This document shows, in pieces, positions 1-8,954 of a stretch of 64,000 bases of DNA. The notes beneath the pieces were generated by a model, which worked only from the letters and a program-made list of their open reading frames with translations, did not search any database and had not been told where the DNA came from. The stretch lies in assembly GCF_003464085.1 (NCBI RefSeq), contig NZ_QSDR01000017.1, positions 1 through 64,000 on the forward strand, written 5' to 3'. The stretch is from Clostridium sp. AM58-1XD (GTDB lineage: Bacteria > Bacillota > Clostridia > Lachnospirales > Lachnospiraceae). The first letter of the stretch is position 1. Each line of letters begins with the position of its first letter. Position numbers and translations under genes: made by a program.

Positions 1-300
1 CAGCTCCTGCGACCCTGTCGCTCCTGTTGCCCCTGTCGCTCCCGCAGCTCCTGTCGCTCCCGCAGCTCCTGTCGCCCCTGTTGCTCCCACAGCTCCTGTT
101 GCTCCTGTTGGACCCTGGAATCCTGTAGGACCCTGAGGACCTTCCGGCCCTGTTGCTCCTGTCGGTCCCTGCGGTCCGGGAGGTCCTGGAATCGGACAAG
201 GACAGCAGACTTCCGGCCGCCTGCACGGACATGTCTGATTGGAACAGGACGGCTGAAACATACCGCTCTCCATGATATTATTATCTAAACCGTTATACAT
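1..300 (-). CDS. Collagen-like repeat protein, N-terminal part
   Basis: This is the first 100 codons of a collagen-like protein that runs off the window edge. A short Cys/Pro-rich head (residues 1-40, with CPCRR and CCPCP) leads into Gly-X-Y triplets dominated by GPTGAT and GATGAA. Such proteins are usually spore-coat or exosporium filaments in clostridia; that role is inferred. The ATG at 300 is preceded by GGAGAG at a good distance, and a SigK-like promoter lies just upstream. In the last ten bases the Gly register is lost (GSQEL), as if one base were missing near position 10. Too little is visible to be sure of that. Confidence 0.8.
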   Translation of the reverse strand, partial: MYNGLDNNIMESGMFQPSCSNQTCPCRRPEVCCPCPIPGPPGPQGPTGATGPEGPQGPTGFQGPTGATGAVGATGATGAAGATGAAGATGATGATGSQEL

Positions 301-330
301 AATCATCTCTCCGCTATTCATTTATATGAT

Positions 331-358
331 TATATTATGTACAGCCAGGACAAAGTGT
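331..358 (-). promoter_or_regulatory. SigK-type (late mother-cell) promoter
   Basis: On the minus strand AC (357-358), 17 bases, then CATAATATA (331-339) fits the SigK pattern AC-N16/17-CATANNNTA. It sits about 30 bases upstream of the collagen-like start codon, as expected for a spore-surface gene. The site was found by eye only. Confidence 0.5.
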
Positions 359-373
359 TAATTGCCTGTACGT

Positions 374-781
374 TTACCTGTCCACTCTTCCGTTCCTGAT
401 CTCTACCTCACAGTCACCGACCTTATATACAATTGCTGTTACCTTCGTTTTCTTCCTGTCAACAGACATTTTGGTAATCTTTGCGTCCTTGGGACACATC
501 CCTTTTACCAGGTTATACAGTTTATTTTTCTCATCTCCCAGCGGATACGCCATAATATCTCCGTACAAAGTCAACTCGTCCAGAGTCCCTCTGGATGTTG
601 CTTCGTCCATATATACCACCACTGCACCATAGACCGCCTGAGCTTCCGTTTCGTGCCGTTTTATTCTGTTTCGCCCAATCTGACCTACAGCTGCTGTGCT
701 TCCGATCATGACGATAACCGTCAATATCGTCATTGCAATAACCAGTTCCAGGAGTGTAAATCCTTTGTGATCATCCCGCAT
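374..781 (-). CDS. Prepilin-type N-terminal cleavage/methylation protein
   Basis: A 135-residue type IV prepilin-like protein. A short charged leader (MRDDHKG) is followed by FTLLELVIAMTILTVIV, the classic prepilin peptidase site (cut after Gly7, Phe methylation, Glu at +5) and hydrophobic helix. The remaining ~100 residues are soluble and resemble no specific pilin known to me. It could be a minor pilin or pseudopilin of a type II-like or competence system. No pilus assembly gene is in the window, so it is an orphan here. The start is supported by GGGAGGGG just upstream. The family is certain; the role is unknown. Confidence 0.8.
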   Translation of the reverse strand: MRDDHKGFTLLELVIAMTILTVIVMIGSTAAVGQIGRNRIKRHETEAQAVYGAVVVYMDEATSRGTLDELTLYGDIMAYPLGDEKNKLYNLVKGMCPKDAKITKMSVDRKKTKVTAIVYKVGDCEVEIRNGRVDR

Positions 782-871
782 GCCTATCCCCTCCCTTATG
801 GAAAGGAGAATATCATTAAAACAAGTCTAAAAAAGTCTATATGTCGTTTTTTCTGTTACCTTTTTATTCTG

Positions 872-1081
872 TCATCTTTTTCCTTTCGCCTCATCAAGAT
901 AACTGTAAATGGTCACCTTGGAACCTCCCATAATGTCGGCAACTTTTTCAATTGCACTTTTTACAAGAACAATTCCTTTTTCATTCATAAAGCGCATGAT
1001 CTCTGCGCTTTTCTTTCCTGTAAGATTTTTTATATCTGCCGTGCCGACCGCCTTTAAAATCAGCTTGTCAATAATTGCCAT
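872..1081 (-). pseudogene. Truncated YheO/DauR-type transcriptional regulator (HTH only)
   Basis: About 69 residues match only the C-terminal DNA-binding part of YheO/DauR-like regulators: EIMRFMNEKGIVLVKSAIEKV followed by a helix-turn-helix (VADIMGGSKVTIYSYLDEA). The PAS-like sensor domain that normally occupies the first ~150 residues is missing, and the codons before MAIIDK have no family resemblance. I read this as a decayed regulator whose targets were probably the neighbouring GntP permease (also broken) and asparaginase. A genuine small HTH protein is possible but less likely, since no strong ribosome site precedes the ATG at 1081. Confidence 0.55.
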
Positions 1082-1275
1082 AATCACGCAATCATTTCCG
1101 CAATCGAAAACTTTTACACTATCGTATAATATTATACATCTTCTGACAAGCATATTTTTATATGATAAGCAGATATGAACCTCTGGCGGAAATGAGGTGC
1201 TGCCTCAAATAGCCGCTTCGGAAGGTTCCGCCGCCGTTGGTGTTACAATCTTTATAATAAACTCCCAATGTAGCG

Positions 1276-1610
1276 TTGGATGTTGGCGTTCTTGTTTCCA
1301 CCGTACTGCTGTATAAAAAGCTTGGAAAAGCGGCAGTCTTAAAAGTAATAGACGATACGTTAAATGATGCCGGTTCCATCGTATTTATCGTTTCTGCAGG
1401 CAGTGCCCTTGGCTTAGACCCGATCCTGCTGTTCTTATCTGCATCCGAAGGCGCCAGCATCTGCCGCCACGTAAGCGACAGCTTCTTCTGGCATATGCCA
1501 GATGGATAGGATTTAATATGAAAACAGCACCGAAAACTCTAAGCATTTCCAGCATCGTCGAATCTATAGGCGCGTTGCCTGCCACTCTCATCATCAGCCT
1601 GATGATCTAA
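1276..1610 (+). pseudogene. GntP-family permease remnant
   Basis: Fragments of a GntP-type (gluconate/anion:H+) permease lie in more than one frame. An internal segment (AGSIVFIVSAGSALG) resembles the conserved GntP glycine-rich helix. HVSDSFFW matches the near-C-terminal HVNDSGFW signature. After a frame change, TLSISSIVESIGALPATLI matches the last membrane helix. Some 150 residues that should separate the first two motifs are absent, so the gene has an internal deletion plus stops. It ends just before the asparaginase ribosome site, suggesting both were once one operon. The family call rests on motif recall, not a search. Confidence 0.55.
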
Positions 1611-1630
1611 ATTAAGGAGGCATTTGGAAT

Positions 1631-2611
1631 ATGAAAAAACGAATTGTAATACTGGCGACAGGCGGAACGATTTCCGCCGGCGGTGAAAAAGGCGCTACAA
1701 CAGGATATACCGGCGGTAAATTTGATGTGAATGCTCTGATATCAGGCATTCCCAATATCGGTCGTCTGGCGGAGCTTTCCGGTGAACAGGTTCTGAACGT
1801 ATCCAGTGCCGATATCACTCCGGACGACTGGCTTCTGCTTGCAGACAGAATTCATACGCTGGCAGAGCGCGATGAGATCGACGGTTTTGTAATCACACAT
1901 GGGACAGATACACTGGATGAAACAGCATATTTTTTAAATCTTTTTGTAAAGACTAAAAAACCGGTCGTCATTACGGGCGCCATGCGCCCAGCTACCGCTA
2001 CCAGCGCAGACGGTCCCCTGAATCTGTACCAGGCTGTTGCTCTGGCTGCCAGCAGCAACTCCGCCGGAAAAGGCGTAATGGCCGTATTTGCAGACGCCGT
2101 GTACGGAGGACGTGACGTTCAGAAGATAAACAACTTCAGGGCCGACGCATTCAGCGGCCGTGATTTCGGCTGCATGGGATATATCAGAAATGATAATGTC
2201 TATTTCATAAATGAATCCATCAAAAGGCATACCACAGATACGGAATTTGACCTGTCTTCTGTCAAATGCCTTCCCAAGGTAGCCGTAGCCTATTTCCACG
2301 TTGGAGCTGATCCCGGAATACTGGAGTATTTAAGTGACCGGGCGGACGGTCTCGTCATTGCCGGGGCAGGCGGGTCTGTATTCAGCAGGGAATGGCTTGA
2401 GACCGTAAGCAGAATATCCAAAAAAATTCCGGTTGTCCGATCCACAAGGGTGGCCAGCGGGATTACGGTCTACGATGCTGCTGTAGACCAGAAGGGCGGA
2501 ACCATTTACAGCGTTACTCTGCCTCCACAGAAATCAAAGATACTGCTGATGGCCGCTCTGACGAAAACCAGGAGCAGAGAAGAGATTCAGCGGATATTTG
2601 AAGAATATTAA
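1631..2611 (+). CDS. ansA: L-asparaginase
   Basis: A 326-residue asparaginase hydrolysing L-asparagine to aspartate and ammonia. Both active-site threonine blocks are present: ATGGTI at 9-14 (Thr13) and HGTDT at 90-94 (Thr92-Asp93); TGAMRPATATSADGP follows around 115-130. There is no signal peptide, so it should act in the cytoplasm. Length is normal and the gene is unbroken. AAGGAGG at 1614-1620 sets the start. A strong stem-loop follows the stop. Upstream lie remnants of a permease and a regulator, so its original supply and control seem lost. Confidence 0.93.
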   Translation: MKKRIVILATGGTISAGGEKGATTGYTGGKFDVNALISGIPNIGRLAELSGEQVLNVSSADITPDDWLLLADRIHTLAERDEIDGFVITHGTDTLDETAYFLNLFVKTKKPVVITGAMRPATATSADGPLNLYQAVALAASSNSAGKGVMAVFADAVYGGRDVQKINNFRADAFSGRDFGCMGYIRNDNVYFINESIKRHTTDTEFDLSSVKCLPKVAVAYFHVGADPGILEYLSDRADGLVIAGAGGSVFSREWLETVSRISKKIPVVRSTRVASGITVYDAAVDQKGGTIYSVTLPPQKSKILLMAALTKTRSREEIQRIFEEY

Positions 2612-2615
2612 TATT

Positions 2616-2671
2616 AAACGAGTCCTGATTTCTTCCGGATGTTTTGAAATCCTTGAAATCAGGGCTCGTTT
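2616..2671. terminator. Bidirectional terminator between asparaginase and aldolase operon
   Basis: AAACGAGTCCTGATTTC (2616-2632) pairs almost perfectly with GAAATCAGGGCTCGTTT (2655-2671). The stem lies between two convergent genes and has T-rich flanks on both strands. Confidence 0.75.
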
Positions 2672-2700
2672 ATAGTTTTATATGTATGGCAGAGGCCCTT

Positions 2701-3567
2701 TTAAAAATGATACAGCTGCGCCGTCCCCACGGTTCCGAACAACTCCATCTTATGAAGAGCTGCCTGCTGCATCGCTTTTACCGCCTCCGGATAAATGTCA
2801 AAGGGCTCTATCATATTTTCATTCTCTGCCAGAGTCCGGCGAAGCTGTTTATAAAATGCATACTTGATATCTGACGCGATGTTTACTTTGCTGATTCCCC
2901 GTCTTACCGCTTCTTTTATTTCTTCATCAGGATTGCTTGAACCTCCGTGAAGAACAAGGGGAACATCCACCGACTGCCGGATTTCAGAAAGCAGATCCAG
3001 TTTCAGCTGCGGCCTGAAATCAGGAGGATAGATTCCGTGAGCCGTTCCGACTGCCACGGCCAGAGTATCCGTTCCTGTACGCTCCACGAACTCCCTGGCT
3101 TCCTCCGGTCTGGTGTAAATAATATCCTTTGTCCCTTCTTCCGCGGCGCCCGCATTCTTTCCGATCGTGCCAAGTTCTGCTTCTACTGAGATTCCAAGAG
3201 GCCTGGCAATCTTTATCACCTGTTTCGTCATGTCCACGTTATCTTCAAAACTCATCAGAGAAGCGTCAATCATAACCGACGTGAAGCCGTTGCGGATAGC
3301 CCTTACAATATCTGCAATACCGCTGTGATCCAGATGGACGCAGACAGGTACCTTCGCGTTATGGGCGGCTTTCAGCACGGCTGCCATCCCTGATTCCCTC
3401 TGGAAATTCTGTTCCAATGGATGGACTGCCAGAATGACCGGAGCTTCCACTTCCTCACATAATTCAATAATACCGTTTAAGAATTGGCATGTTCCGATAT
3501 TAAAAGCCGGAACTGCAAAATGATTTTCTACCGCAGTTTCCAGTAAAGCATTCATATTCATCAGCAT
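2701..3567 (-). CDS. Class II fructose/tagatose-bisphosphate aldolase family protein
   Basis: A 288-residue zinc-dependent class II ketose-bisphosphate aldolase. Visible landmarks are HLDHSG at 78-83 (catalytic Asp80, zinc ligand His81), AVGTAHG with His177, and the phosphate/zinc loop LHGGSS at 206-211 with His207; NIASD (229-233) follows. It is the last gene of the sugar operon, five bases after a PfkB kinase. The likely pathway is import, phosphorylation to a ketose bisphosphate, then cleavage to triose phosphates. The substrate stereochemistry cannot be read from sequence. AGAGG precedes the start. Confidence 0.88.
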   Translation of the reverse strand: MLMNMNALLETAVENHFAVPAFNIGTCQFLNGIIELCEEVEAPVILAVHPLEQNFQRESGMAAVLKAAHNAKVPVCVHLDHSGIADIVRAIRNGFTSVMIDASLMSFEDNVDMTKQVIKIARPLGISVEAELGTIGKNAGAAEEGTKDIIYTRPEEAREFVERTGTDTLAVAVGTAHGIYPPDFRPQLKLDLLSEIRQSVDVPLVLHGGSSNPDEEIKEAVRRGISKVNIASDIKYAFYKQLRRTLAENENMIEPFDIYPEAVKAMQQAALHKMELFGTVGTAQLYHF

Positions 3568-3572
3568 AGCAT

Positions 3573-4505
3573 TTACCTCTTTCCGAAGCTTTCAATCTGC
3601 TCCCTGTTCCTGACCGCCTTATTGGCTCCTATCTCTGTTACTGCAATCGCCCCTGCAGCGGCGCCGACAGCAGCGGCTTCTTCCAGACTCCTGCCGTTCA
3701 TCAATCCGTAAATACAACCGGCTACAAAATTATCGCCTGCGCCTGTGGTGTCCACTGCATGAACCTCAACTGCCGGAATTGATGTGATCTCTCCGGTCAG
3801 GGCATTCCTTACCAGGCAGCCTTTTTTTCCCATCTTTAATATGATATTCGATGCCCCCAGATCAGTCAGGCGGCTGATAATCTTCTCCGGTTCCGTCTCT
3901 CCCGATACAGACGCCGCCTCTTCATAGCTGGGCCACAGATAGTCGATACACTCCAGCAGCTTCCTGATTTCAATCTCATTCCCTGTATACAGACCTGAGA
4001 AATCCGCTGCTGTCATAATTCCTCTCTTCTTTGCTTCCTGAAGCAGCTTCAGAGAACCGCCCCGGTCCATTCGGTCCATACAGCACAGGCTTCCAATCGA
4101 TACCAGTTGATACGCATCCAGCCGGCTGAATTCCTCAAACAGATACCTGTGTTTGGCGTTCCCGCATACAAGGAAATGACGCTCTCCGGAGCTTTCACAC
4201 AGGACGTAGCTGCCAGTCGTTACGCTTCCATCTAAAATTTCCACCATAGAATGTTCTACGCTTTCCTCTTTCAGAAAGCGAATAATATTGCTTCCCGCCT
4301 CATCGCAGCCTACCGCTCCCGCCAGGGATACCTTTACCCCCAGCCTGTTTAAAATTACTGCCTGGTTCAGCGCATCGCCTCCGAACTGTATTACCGGATC
4401 CGCAATGATTACCGAGTCCTGGTCAAACAGTTCCCGGTCCACCGGCTTTAAGAAAATATCCTGGATCAAAAGACCTACACATAAAACAGCTTTTTCTTCT
4501 CCCAT
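3573..4505 (-). CDS. PfkB-family carbohydrate kinase
   Basis: A 310-residue ribokinase-like sugar kinase. The first PfkB signature is FGGDALNQAV (41-50). The second is VDTTGAGDNFVAG near 251-263, with the anion hole GAGD and catalytic Asp258. It sits between the ABC permease gene and the aldolase, so it probably phosphorylates the imported sugar or the sugar phosphate made by the upstream FGGY kinase, producing the aldolase substrate. The exact sugar is unknown. The reading frame is intact and of family length. Confidence 0.88.
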   Translation of the reverse strand: MGEEKAVLCVGLLIQDIFLKPVDRELFDQDSVIIADPVIQFGGDALNQAVILNRLGVKVSLAGAVGCDEAGSNIIRFLKEESVEHSMVEILDGSVTTGSYVLCESSGERHFLVCGNAKHRYLFEEFSRLDAYQLVSIGSLCCMDRMDRGGSLKLLQEAKKRGIMTAADFSGLYTGNEIEIRKLLECIDYLWPSYEEAASVSGETEPEKIISRLTDLGASNIILKMGKKGCLVRNALTGEITSIPAVEVHAVDTTGAGDNFVAGCIYGLMNGRSLEEAAAVGAAAGAIAVTEIGANKAVRNREQIESFGKR

Positions 4506-4538
4506 ATTCCTGTTCCTTTGCCTTATTATCCCGACTTT

Positions 4539-5516
4539 TTACTGCTGCTTCCCTTTCTTTAACAGGTCAATTCCCACTGCAGTAATGATAACAATGCCCT
4601 TAATAACCATCTGGGCATAGGAAGAAACGTGCAGCAGGTTCAGGCCGTTGTTCAGAAAACCGATTACCATAGCGCCGATAATCGTCCCGCCTACAGTGCC
4701 TATGCCGCCCATAAAACTGGTTCCACCGAGAACAGCCGCCGCAATGGCATCGGATTCATATGCATTGCCCGCCGTAGGCTGGCCTGAATACATACGGGAA
4801 GCCAGAATGATGCCGGCCAGCGCAGCCAGCATGGCAGAGATCACATATACACGGATGGTGATGGATTTTACCTTGATTCCTGAAAACTTTGCCGCGTTGA
4901 TATTGCCGCCGATCGCATACATTCTCCGTCCAAATTTCATGTAATATAAAATAATGGAGGCCGCCACAATCGCTGCCAGCACAATCAGGATCGGGACTGG
5001 TATCTGTATCAGCGGAGTATAGCCGTTTCCGATTACATCAAACGTCTTGTTTTTGCATGCAACGCTACGCCCGTCCGTAATTATGTAGGCTACGCCGCGG
5101 ATGGTCTGCTGCAGGGACAGCGTCACGATAAAGGGCGGCATTCCCGTATACGCAATAATGACGCCGTTTAACAGTCCGATCAGGGCTCCGATCAGAATTG
5201 CAAGCAATATGGACATAAAAACCGGAATCCCTCTGTTGATAAAAATAACTACTGAAACGCCGCAAGCGCCTACTACGGAGCCTACCGTAAGGTCAATTCC
5301 TCCAATAATCAGTACAAACGTCATTCCTAGTGCGATCAGGCTGTTCACACAAATCTGCCGCAGAACGGAAATCAGGTTTCTGGAGGTGAGAAACGTATCT
5401 GTGGAGAATGACAGGAACACGCTTAATACCACCAGTCCGATCAGAATTCCCATATTACGCTGAATAAAATCTGCCACAGGATTGTTTAAAATAATGCTGT
5501 TATTTTTCTTATTCAT
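4539..5516 (-). CDS. Ribose-type sugar ABC transporter permease
   Basis: About 325 residues of an RbsC-like inner-membrane permease with eight to ten hydrophobic helices. It carries the family segments LGMTFVLIIGGIDLTVGS and AAVLGGTSFMGGIGTVGGT. GGGAGGGG upstream places the start at 5516 (MNKKN), which overlaps the end of the ATPase gene by eight bases, implying translational coupling. It works with the ATPase and the lipoprotein encoded just upstream to import a monosaccharide or polyol. Confidence 0.9.
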   Translation of the reverse strand: MNKKNNSIILNNPVADFIQRNMGILIGLVVLSVFLSFSTDTFLTSRNLISVLRQICVNSLIALGMTFVLIIGGIDLTVGSVVGACGVSVVIFINRGIPVFMSILLAILIGALIGLLNGVIIAYTGMPPFIVTLSLQQTIRGVAYIITDGRSVACKNKTFDVIGNGYTPLIQIPVPILIVLAAIVAASIILYYMKFGRRMYAIGGNINAAKFSGIKVKSITIRVYVISAMLAALAGIILASRMYSGQPTAGNAYESDAIAAAVLGGTSFMGGIGTVGGTIIGAMVIGFLNNGLNLLHVSSYAQMVIKGIVIITAVGIDLLKKGKQQ

Positions 5517-7026
5517 GTCTATCCCCTCCCGATGCAAAATACATAATCTTCTCCTGAGTAATCATTTTCAGTTCTTCCTCAGTTATTTCGCCTGTAATAC
5601 GGCCTTCATACATGACGTAGATTCTCGTACTCAAATTAATGATCTCCTCCATTTCAGAAGAAATCATGATTACTCCGACACCCTGTTTCGCCATCTCAAC
5701 AATGAGCTGGTAAATTTCTGTTTTTGCTCCAATGTCAATTCCCCTGGTCGGCTCATCCAGAATAATAATATCCGGCTTCGTAGCCAGCCATTTGGAAACA
5801 ATAACCTTCTGCTGATTTCCACCTGACAAGAGACGGATCAGCTGTTCCGAAGAGGAATATTTGATGGAAAGCCTGCCGGAATACTCGTCAAATATCTCAC
5901 TCTCCTTCCTGGCATTTACTCCGATTCCCTTTATAAAATTCTTCAGCACCAAAAGGGTCATATTATACTTGATCGATTTCATAGGGATAATTCCCTCTTC
6001 CTTTCGGTTTTCAGGCACATAGCCAATTCCACATCCAATCGCGTCGCTGGCATTCCTGATGCTGACTTTTTTCCCATTTACATAGATTTCACCGCTGGTA
6101 ATCCGGTCGATCCCAAAAACAGCTCTCGCTGTCTCTGTCCGTCCTGCGCCTACCAGACCTGCAAAACCGACTATTTCCCCTTTGCTTACATGGAAACTGA
6201 CATTTTTCAGCTTTTTATTGGTCAGTCCTTCTACCCTCAGGCACTCCGCGCCGATCGGCAGCTCTGACGTGTGCTTCATATACCGGTCGATCTGCCTCCC
6301 TACCATCATTTCAATCAACTGGTCGGAATTTACCTCTGATGCCTGAACCGTATCAATCAAATGTCCGTCTCTGAGAATCGTGATGGAATCCGAAATCCGG
6401 AAAATCTCATCCATTCTGTGTGATATATAAACAATTGCAATATTACTTTTTTTCAGCTTTTCAATCTGTACAAACAGCTGCTCAATCTCATTCGCCGTCA
6501 GTGAAGATGTAGGCTCGTCCATGACAATCACCCTTGCCCTCGACAGCAGGGCCTTGCAGATTTCCACCATCTGCTGTTCCGCAATGCTCAGCCTGCTGAC
6601 AATCTGGTCTGCCTGGAAGGTAAGCCCCATTTCTTCTATGATAGCCTGAGCCTTCTTTTTCATCTGTCTGTCATCCAGGAATCCTCTGGCCCTTTCGATC
6701 TCATTTCCCATAAAGAGATTATCAAAGACCGTCATATTGGCTGCCAGGCACAGCTCCTGATGGATAATGCTGATGCCGTACTTCTGGGCATCTTTTACAT
6801 CATTGATTTTAACCTCATTGCCTTCAATCAGAATCTTCCCGCCGTCCTTATCCATATCATAGATTCCGCCTAGGATTTTCATGAGCGTGGATTTTCCGGC
6901 GCCGTTTTCTCCCATTAATGCCCGGACTTCCCCTGCTTTCAGCCTGAAATCGATATTGGACAGTACCTTCGCTCCTGGAAAGGTTTTACTGATATTGAGC
7001 ATTTCTAAATAGTTCTGTTCTACCAT
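5509..7026 (-). CDS. Sugar ABC transporter ATP-binding protein (double-domain, RbsA type)
   Basis: A 505-residue fused ATPase typical of ribose/galactose-type importers. Domain 1 has Walker A GENGAGKST (39-47), a relaxed signature LSIAEQQ and Walker B VIVMDEPTSSL. Domain 2 lacks a normal Walker A, as usual for this family, but keeps LLSGGNQQKV and IIILDEPTRGID. It overlaps the permease gene by eight bases. The binding-protein gene is upstream, separated by an intercistronic stem-loop. Confidence 0.93.
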   Translation of the reverse strand: MVEQNYLEMLNISKTFPGAKVLSNIDFRLKAGEVRALMGENGAGKSTLMKILGGIYDMDKDGGKILIEGNEVKINDVKDAQKYGISIIHQELCLAANMTVFDNLFMGNEIERARGFLDDRQMKKKAQAIIEEMGLTFQADQIVSRLSIAEQQMVEICKALLSRARVIVMDEPTSSLTANEIEQLFVQIEKLKKSNIAIVYISHRMDEIFRISDSITILRDGHLIDTVQASEVNSDQLIEMMVGRQIDRYMKHTSELPIGAECLRVEGLTNKKLKNVSFHVSKGEIVGFAGLVGAGRTETARAVFGIDRITSGEIYVNGKKVSIRNASDAIGCGIGYVPENRKEEGIIPMKSIKYNMTLLVLKNFIKGIGVNARKESEIFDEYSGRLSIKYSSSEQLIRLLSGGNQQKVIVSKWLATKPDIIILDEPTRGIDIGAKTEIYQLIVEMAKQGVGVIMISSEMEEIINLSTRIYVMYEGRITGEITEEELKMITQEKIMYFASGGDRHE

Positions 7027-7048
7027 AAGCCGCCCCTCTTTCTTAACA

Positions 7049-7083
7049 GGGCTGTCTGATCAGAAACTCTTAACAGACAGCCC
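7049..7083 (-). other. Intercistronic stem-loop between binding protein and ATPase genes
   Basis: GGGCTGTCTG (7049-7058) pairs perfectly with CAGACAGCCC (7074-7083). There is no long T-run, so it is more likely an mRNA-stabilising or partial-termination hairpin. Such hairpins commonly keep binding-protein transcripts more abundant than downstream genes. Confidence 0.6.
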
Positions 7084-7099
7084 TTTCCTGGGTTAATGA

Positions 7100-8113
7100 T
7101 TATTCAGCATTGCTGGCATCGATCAGTCCGGAATCTACTTTTGTATCTTTTTCCACTGTTTCTCCGTTTAATACCTTATAAGCGGTTTCAATGGATATCT
7201 TTCCAATTTCCTTCGGGTACTGCGCTGCGCTGGCATACATTTTTCCTTCTTTAATAGAAGCCTTTGCCTCTTCCGAACCATCTACGCCTACAATCGTAAG
7301 CTGGTCAAGCATGCCTGCCGTCTCTGCGGCCGCTACGATTCCAAGAGCTGACGGGTCATTGATTGCAAAGAATCCTGTAAGGTCCGGATAAGCCTGGAGA
7401 ATATTTTCTGCTACAGGCAGGGCCGTATCTGTACCTGGTTCGATTTCCTGCTGCTCTACGATCTCAATATCCGGATATTTCTTTAAGACATCCATAAAAC
7501 CGTTTGCACGGTCTGCCGTAACTTCCGCAACATTATATGTAAGAAGAGCGACCTTGCCTTTTTCTCCCATACCCTTTGCCATGGCTTCTCCTGCCAGGTT
7601 ACCAGCCATTACGTTGTCTGTCGCTACCGTAGAATCTACCTGTTCCGCCAGATCAGCCGCAACCGGTGAGTTATAGCAGATGATCGGAATTCCGGCCTTA
7701 TTGCATGCATCCAGGGATGTCTTAATCGCATTGGAATCAACCGGATCAATCAGCATAACCTGAACTCCCTGTGTAATCATGTCTTCGATGTCATCCATCT
7801 GTTTGGCAGCATCAAAGCCTGCATCCATGATGACAAATTCATCTCCGTCCTGCTTTGCCTCTTCCATGCCTGCCAGAATATCAACGTAAAAAACGTTCGA
7901 CTGGTCGGCCACAGAAATGCCAATTAATTTGCCCTTTTCGTCGGAAGACTTGCTGTCCGTCGTTTCTTCCGCAGCCTTTTCCGTCGTCTCTGCTCCTGCC
8001 TCTGCAGTCGTTCCTGATGCAGTTGTCTCCGCCTTTTTCTCTCCTGATGAGCAGGCGCCCAGGGTCAGTACCATGACTGCTGCCAATGCTGTTGCTAAAA
8101 CCTTTCTTCTCAT
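7100..8113 (-). CDS. Sugar ABC transporter substrate-binding lipoprotein
   Basis: A 337-residue periplasmic-binding-protein-I type lipoprotein. The signal peptide ends at the lipobox LGAC (Cys20), followed by a low-complexity Thr/Ala/Glu linker to about residue 60. The body shows the RbsB-like pattern LIGISVADQSNVFY, then IDPVDSNAI and FFAINDPSALGIV. It captures the sugar outside the membrane and delivers it to the permease/ATPase encoded downstream. The AGGAGG site and ATG at 8113 are clear. Confidence 0.92.
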   Translation of the reverse strand: MRRKVLATALAAVMVLTLGACSSGEKKAETTASGTTAEAGAETTEKAAEETTDSKSSDEKGKLIGISVADQSNVFYVDILAGMEEAKQDGDEFVIMDAGFDAAKQMDDIEDMITQGVQVMLIDPVDSNAIKTSLDACNKAGIPIICYNSPVAADLAEQVDSTVATDNVMAGNLAGEAMAKGMGEKGKVALLTYNVAEVTADRANGFMDVLKKYPDIEIVEQQEIEPGTDTALPVAENILQAYPDLTGFFAINDPSALGIVAAAETAGMLDQLTIVGVDGSEEAKASIKEGKMYASAAQYPKEIGKISIETAYKVLNGETVEKDTKVDSGLIDASNAE

Positions 8114-8160
8114 AAATAACCTCCTTAATATATTATAATGATTTTGCTCTCTTTTGAAAC

Positions 8161-8940
8161 TTACCAGGCTGTATATCCGCCGTCTACCAGATAGGACGCT
8201 CCCGTTACAAAACTGGACGCATCCGATGCCAGATATACGGCAATGCCCATCAGCTCATCCGGCACTCCTGATCTGCCCATTGGCGTCATGGAGAACCACC
8301 GTTCAATAGCCGGATCTTTTCTCTGATACCTGTCCTCACTCATCTCGGTCCTCATATATCCAGGGCAGAGGGCGTTCACTCTTACTCCCCGGTCCGCCCA
8401 TTCTGCTGCCATAGATTTGGTCAGCATAATCAGACCGCCCTTGGACGCATTGTATGCACACTGGTTCTGAGGCGTATTGACAATCATTCCCGACATGGAG
8501 GCCACGTTTACGATACTTCCCTTACCCTGCCTGAGCATCACATTGCCTACTTCCCTGGAAACAATAAACGGTCCTGTCAGGTTCACATCAATGACTTCCT
8601 TCCAGTCCTCCAGCTCCATCTTCTCCGCATCGCTTCCTCTCCAGGTACCTGCATTATTAAAGAGGATATCGATCTTTCCGTATTCTTCCACAACCTGAGA
8701 GACCATTTTCTTTACATCGTCTTCCACTCTCATGTCTCCCTTGATTACGGTGCACTTTACTCCGATGTCTTCGATAATTTTCTTTGTCTCCATAGCCGTC
8801 TCAGTTCTCCTGGCAGCTATAACGATATCAGCTCCTGCCTGTGCCAGGCCTATCGCCATGGATTTCCCCAGACCCTGGCCTCCGCCTGTCACGATTGCCA
8901 CTCTTCCTTTCAGTGAAAACAGTTCCATTACATTTTCCAT
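8161..8940 (-). CDS. SDR-family dehydrogenase (gluconate/sugar-alcohol type)
   Basis: A 259-residue classical short-chain dehydrogenase. TGGGQGLG (18-25) is the nucleotide-binding turn, NNAG is at 95-98, and Ser150-Tyr163-Lys167 form the catalytic set (YNASK). It ends DGGYTAW, as in gluconate 5-dehydrogenase and 2-deoxygluconate 3-dehydrogenase relatives. In this operon it probably interconverts a polyol or sugar acid and a ketose before phosphorylation. NAD or NADP preference was not assigned. Confidence 0.88.
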   Translation of the reverse strand: MENVMELFSLKGRVAIVTGGGQGLGKSMAIGLAQAGADIVIAARRTETAMETKKIIEDIGVKCTVIKGDMRVEDDVKKMVSQVVEEYGKIDILFNNAGTWRGSDAEKMELEDWKEVIDVNLTGPFIVSREVGNVMLRQGKGSIVNVASMSGMIVNTPQNQCAYNASKGGLIMLTKSMAAEWADRGVRVNALCPGYMRTEMSEDRYQRKDPAIERWFSMTPMGRSGVPDELMGIAVYLASDASSFVTGASYLVDGGYTAW

Positions 8941-8954
8941 AAAAATCTCCTCCT

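Noticed and set aside
1..300. Possible CRISPR array from the short repeated units
   Set aside because: The repeats are continuous 9-18 base units in frame with Gly-X-Y codons, with no unique spacers.
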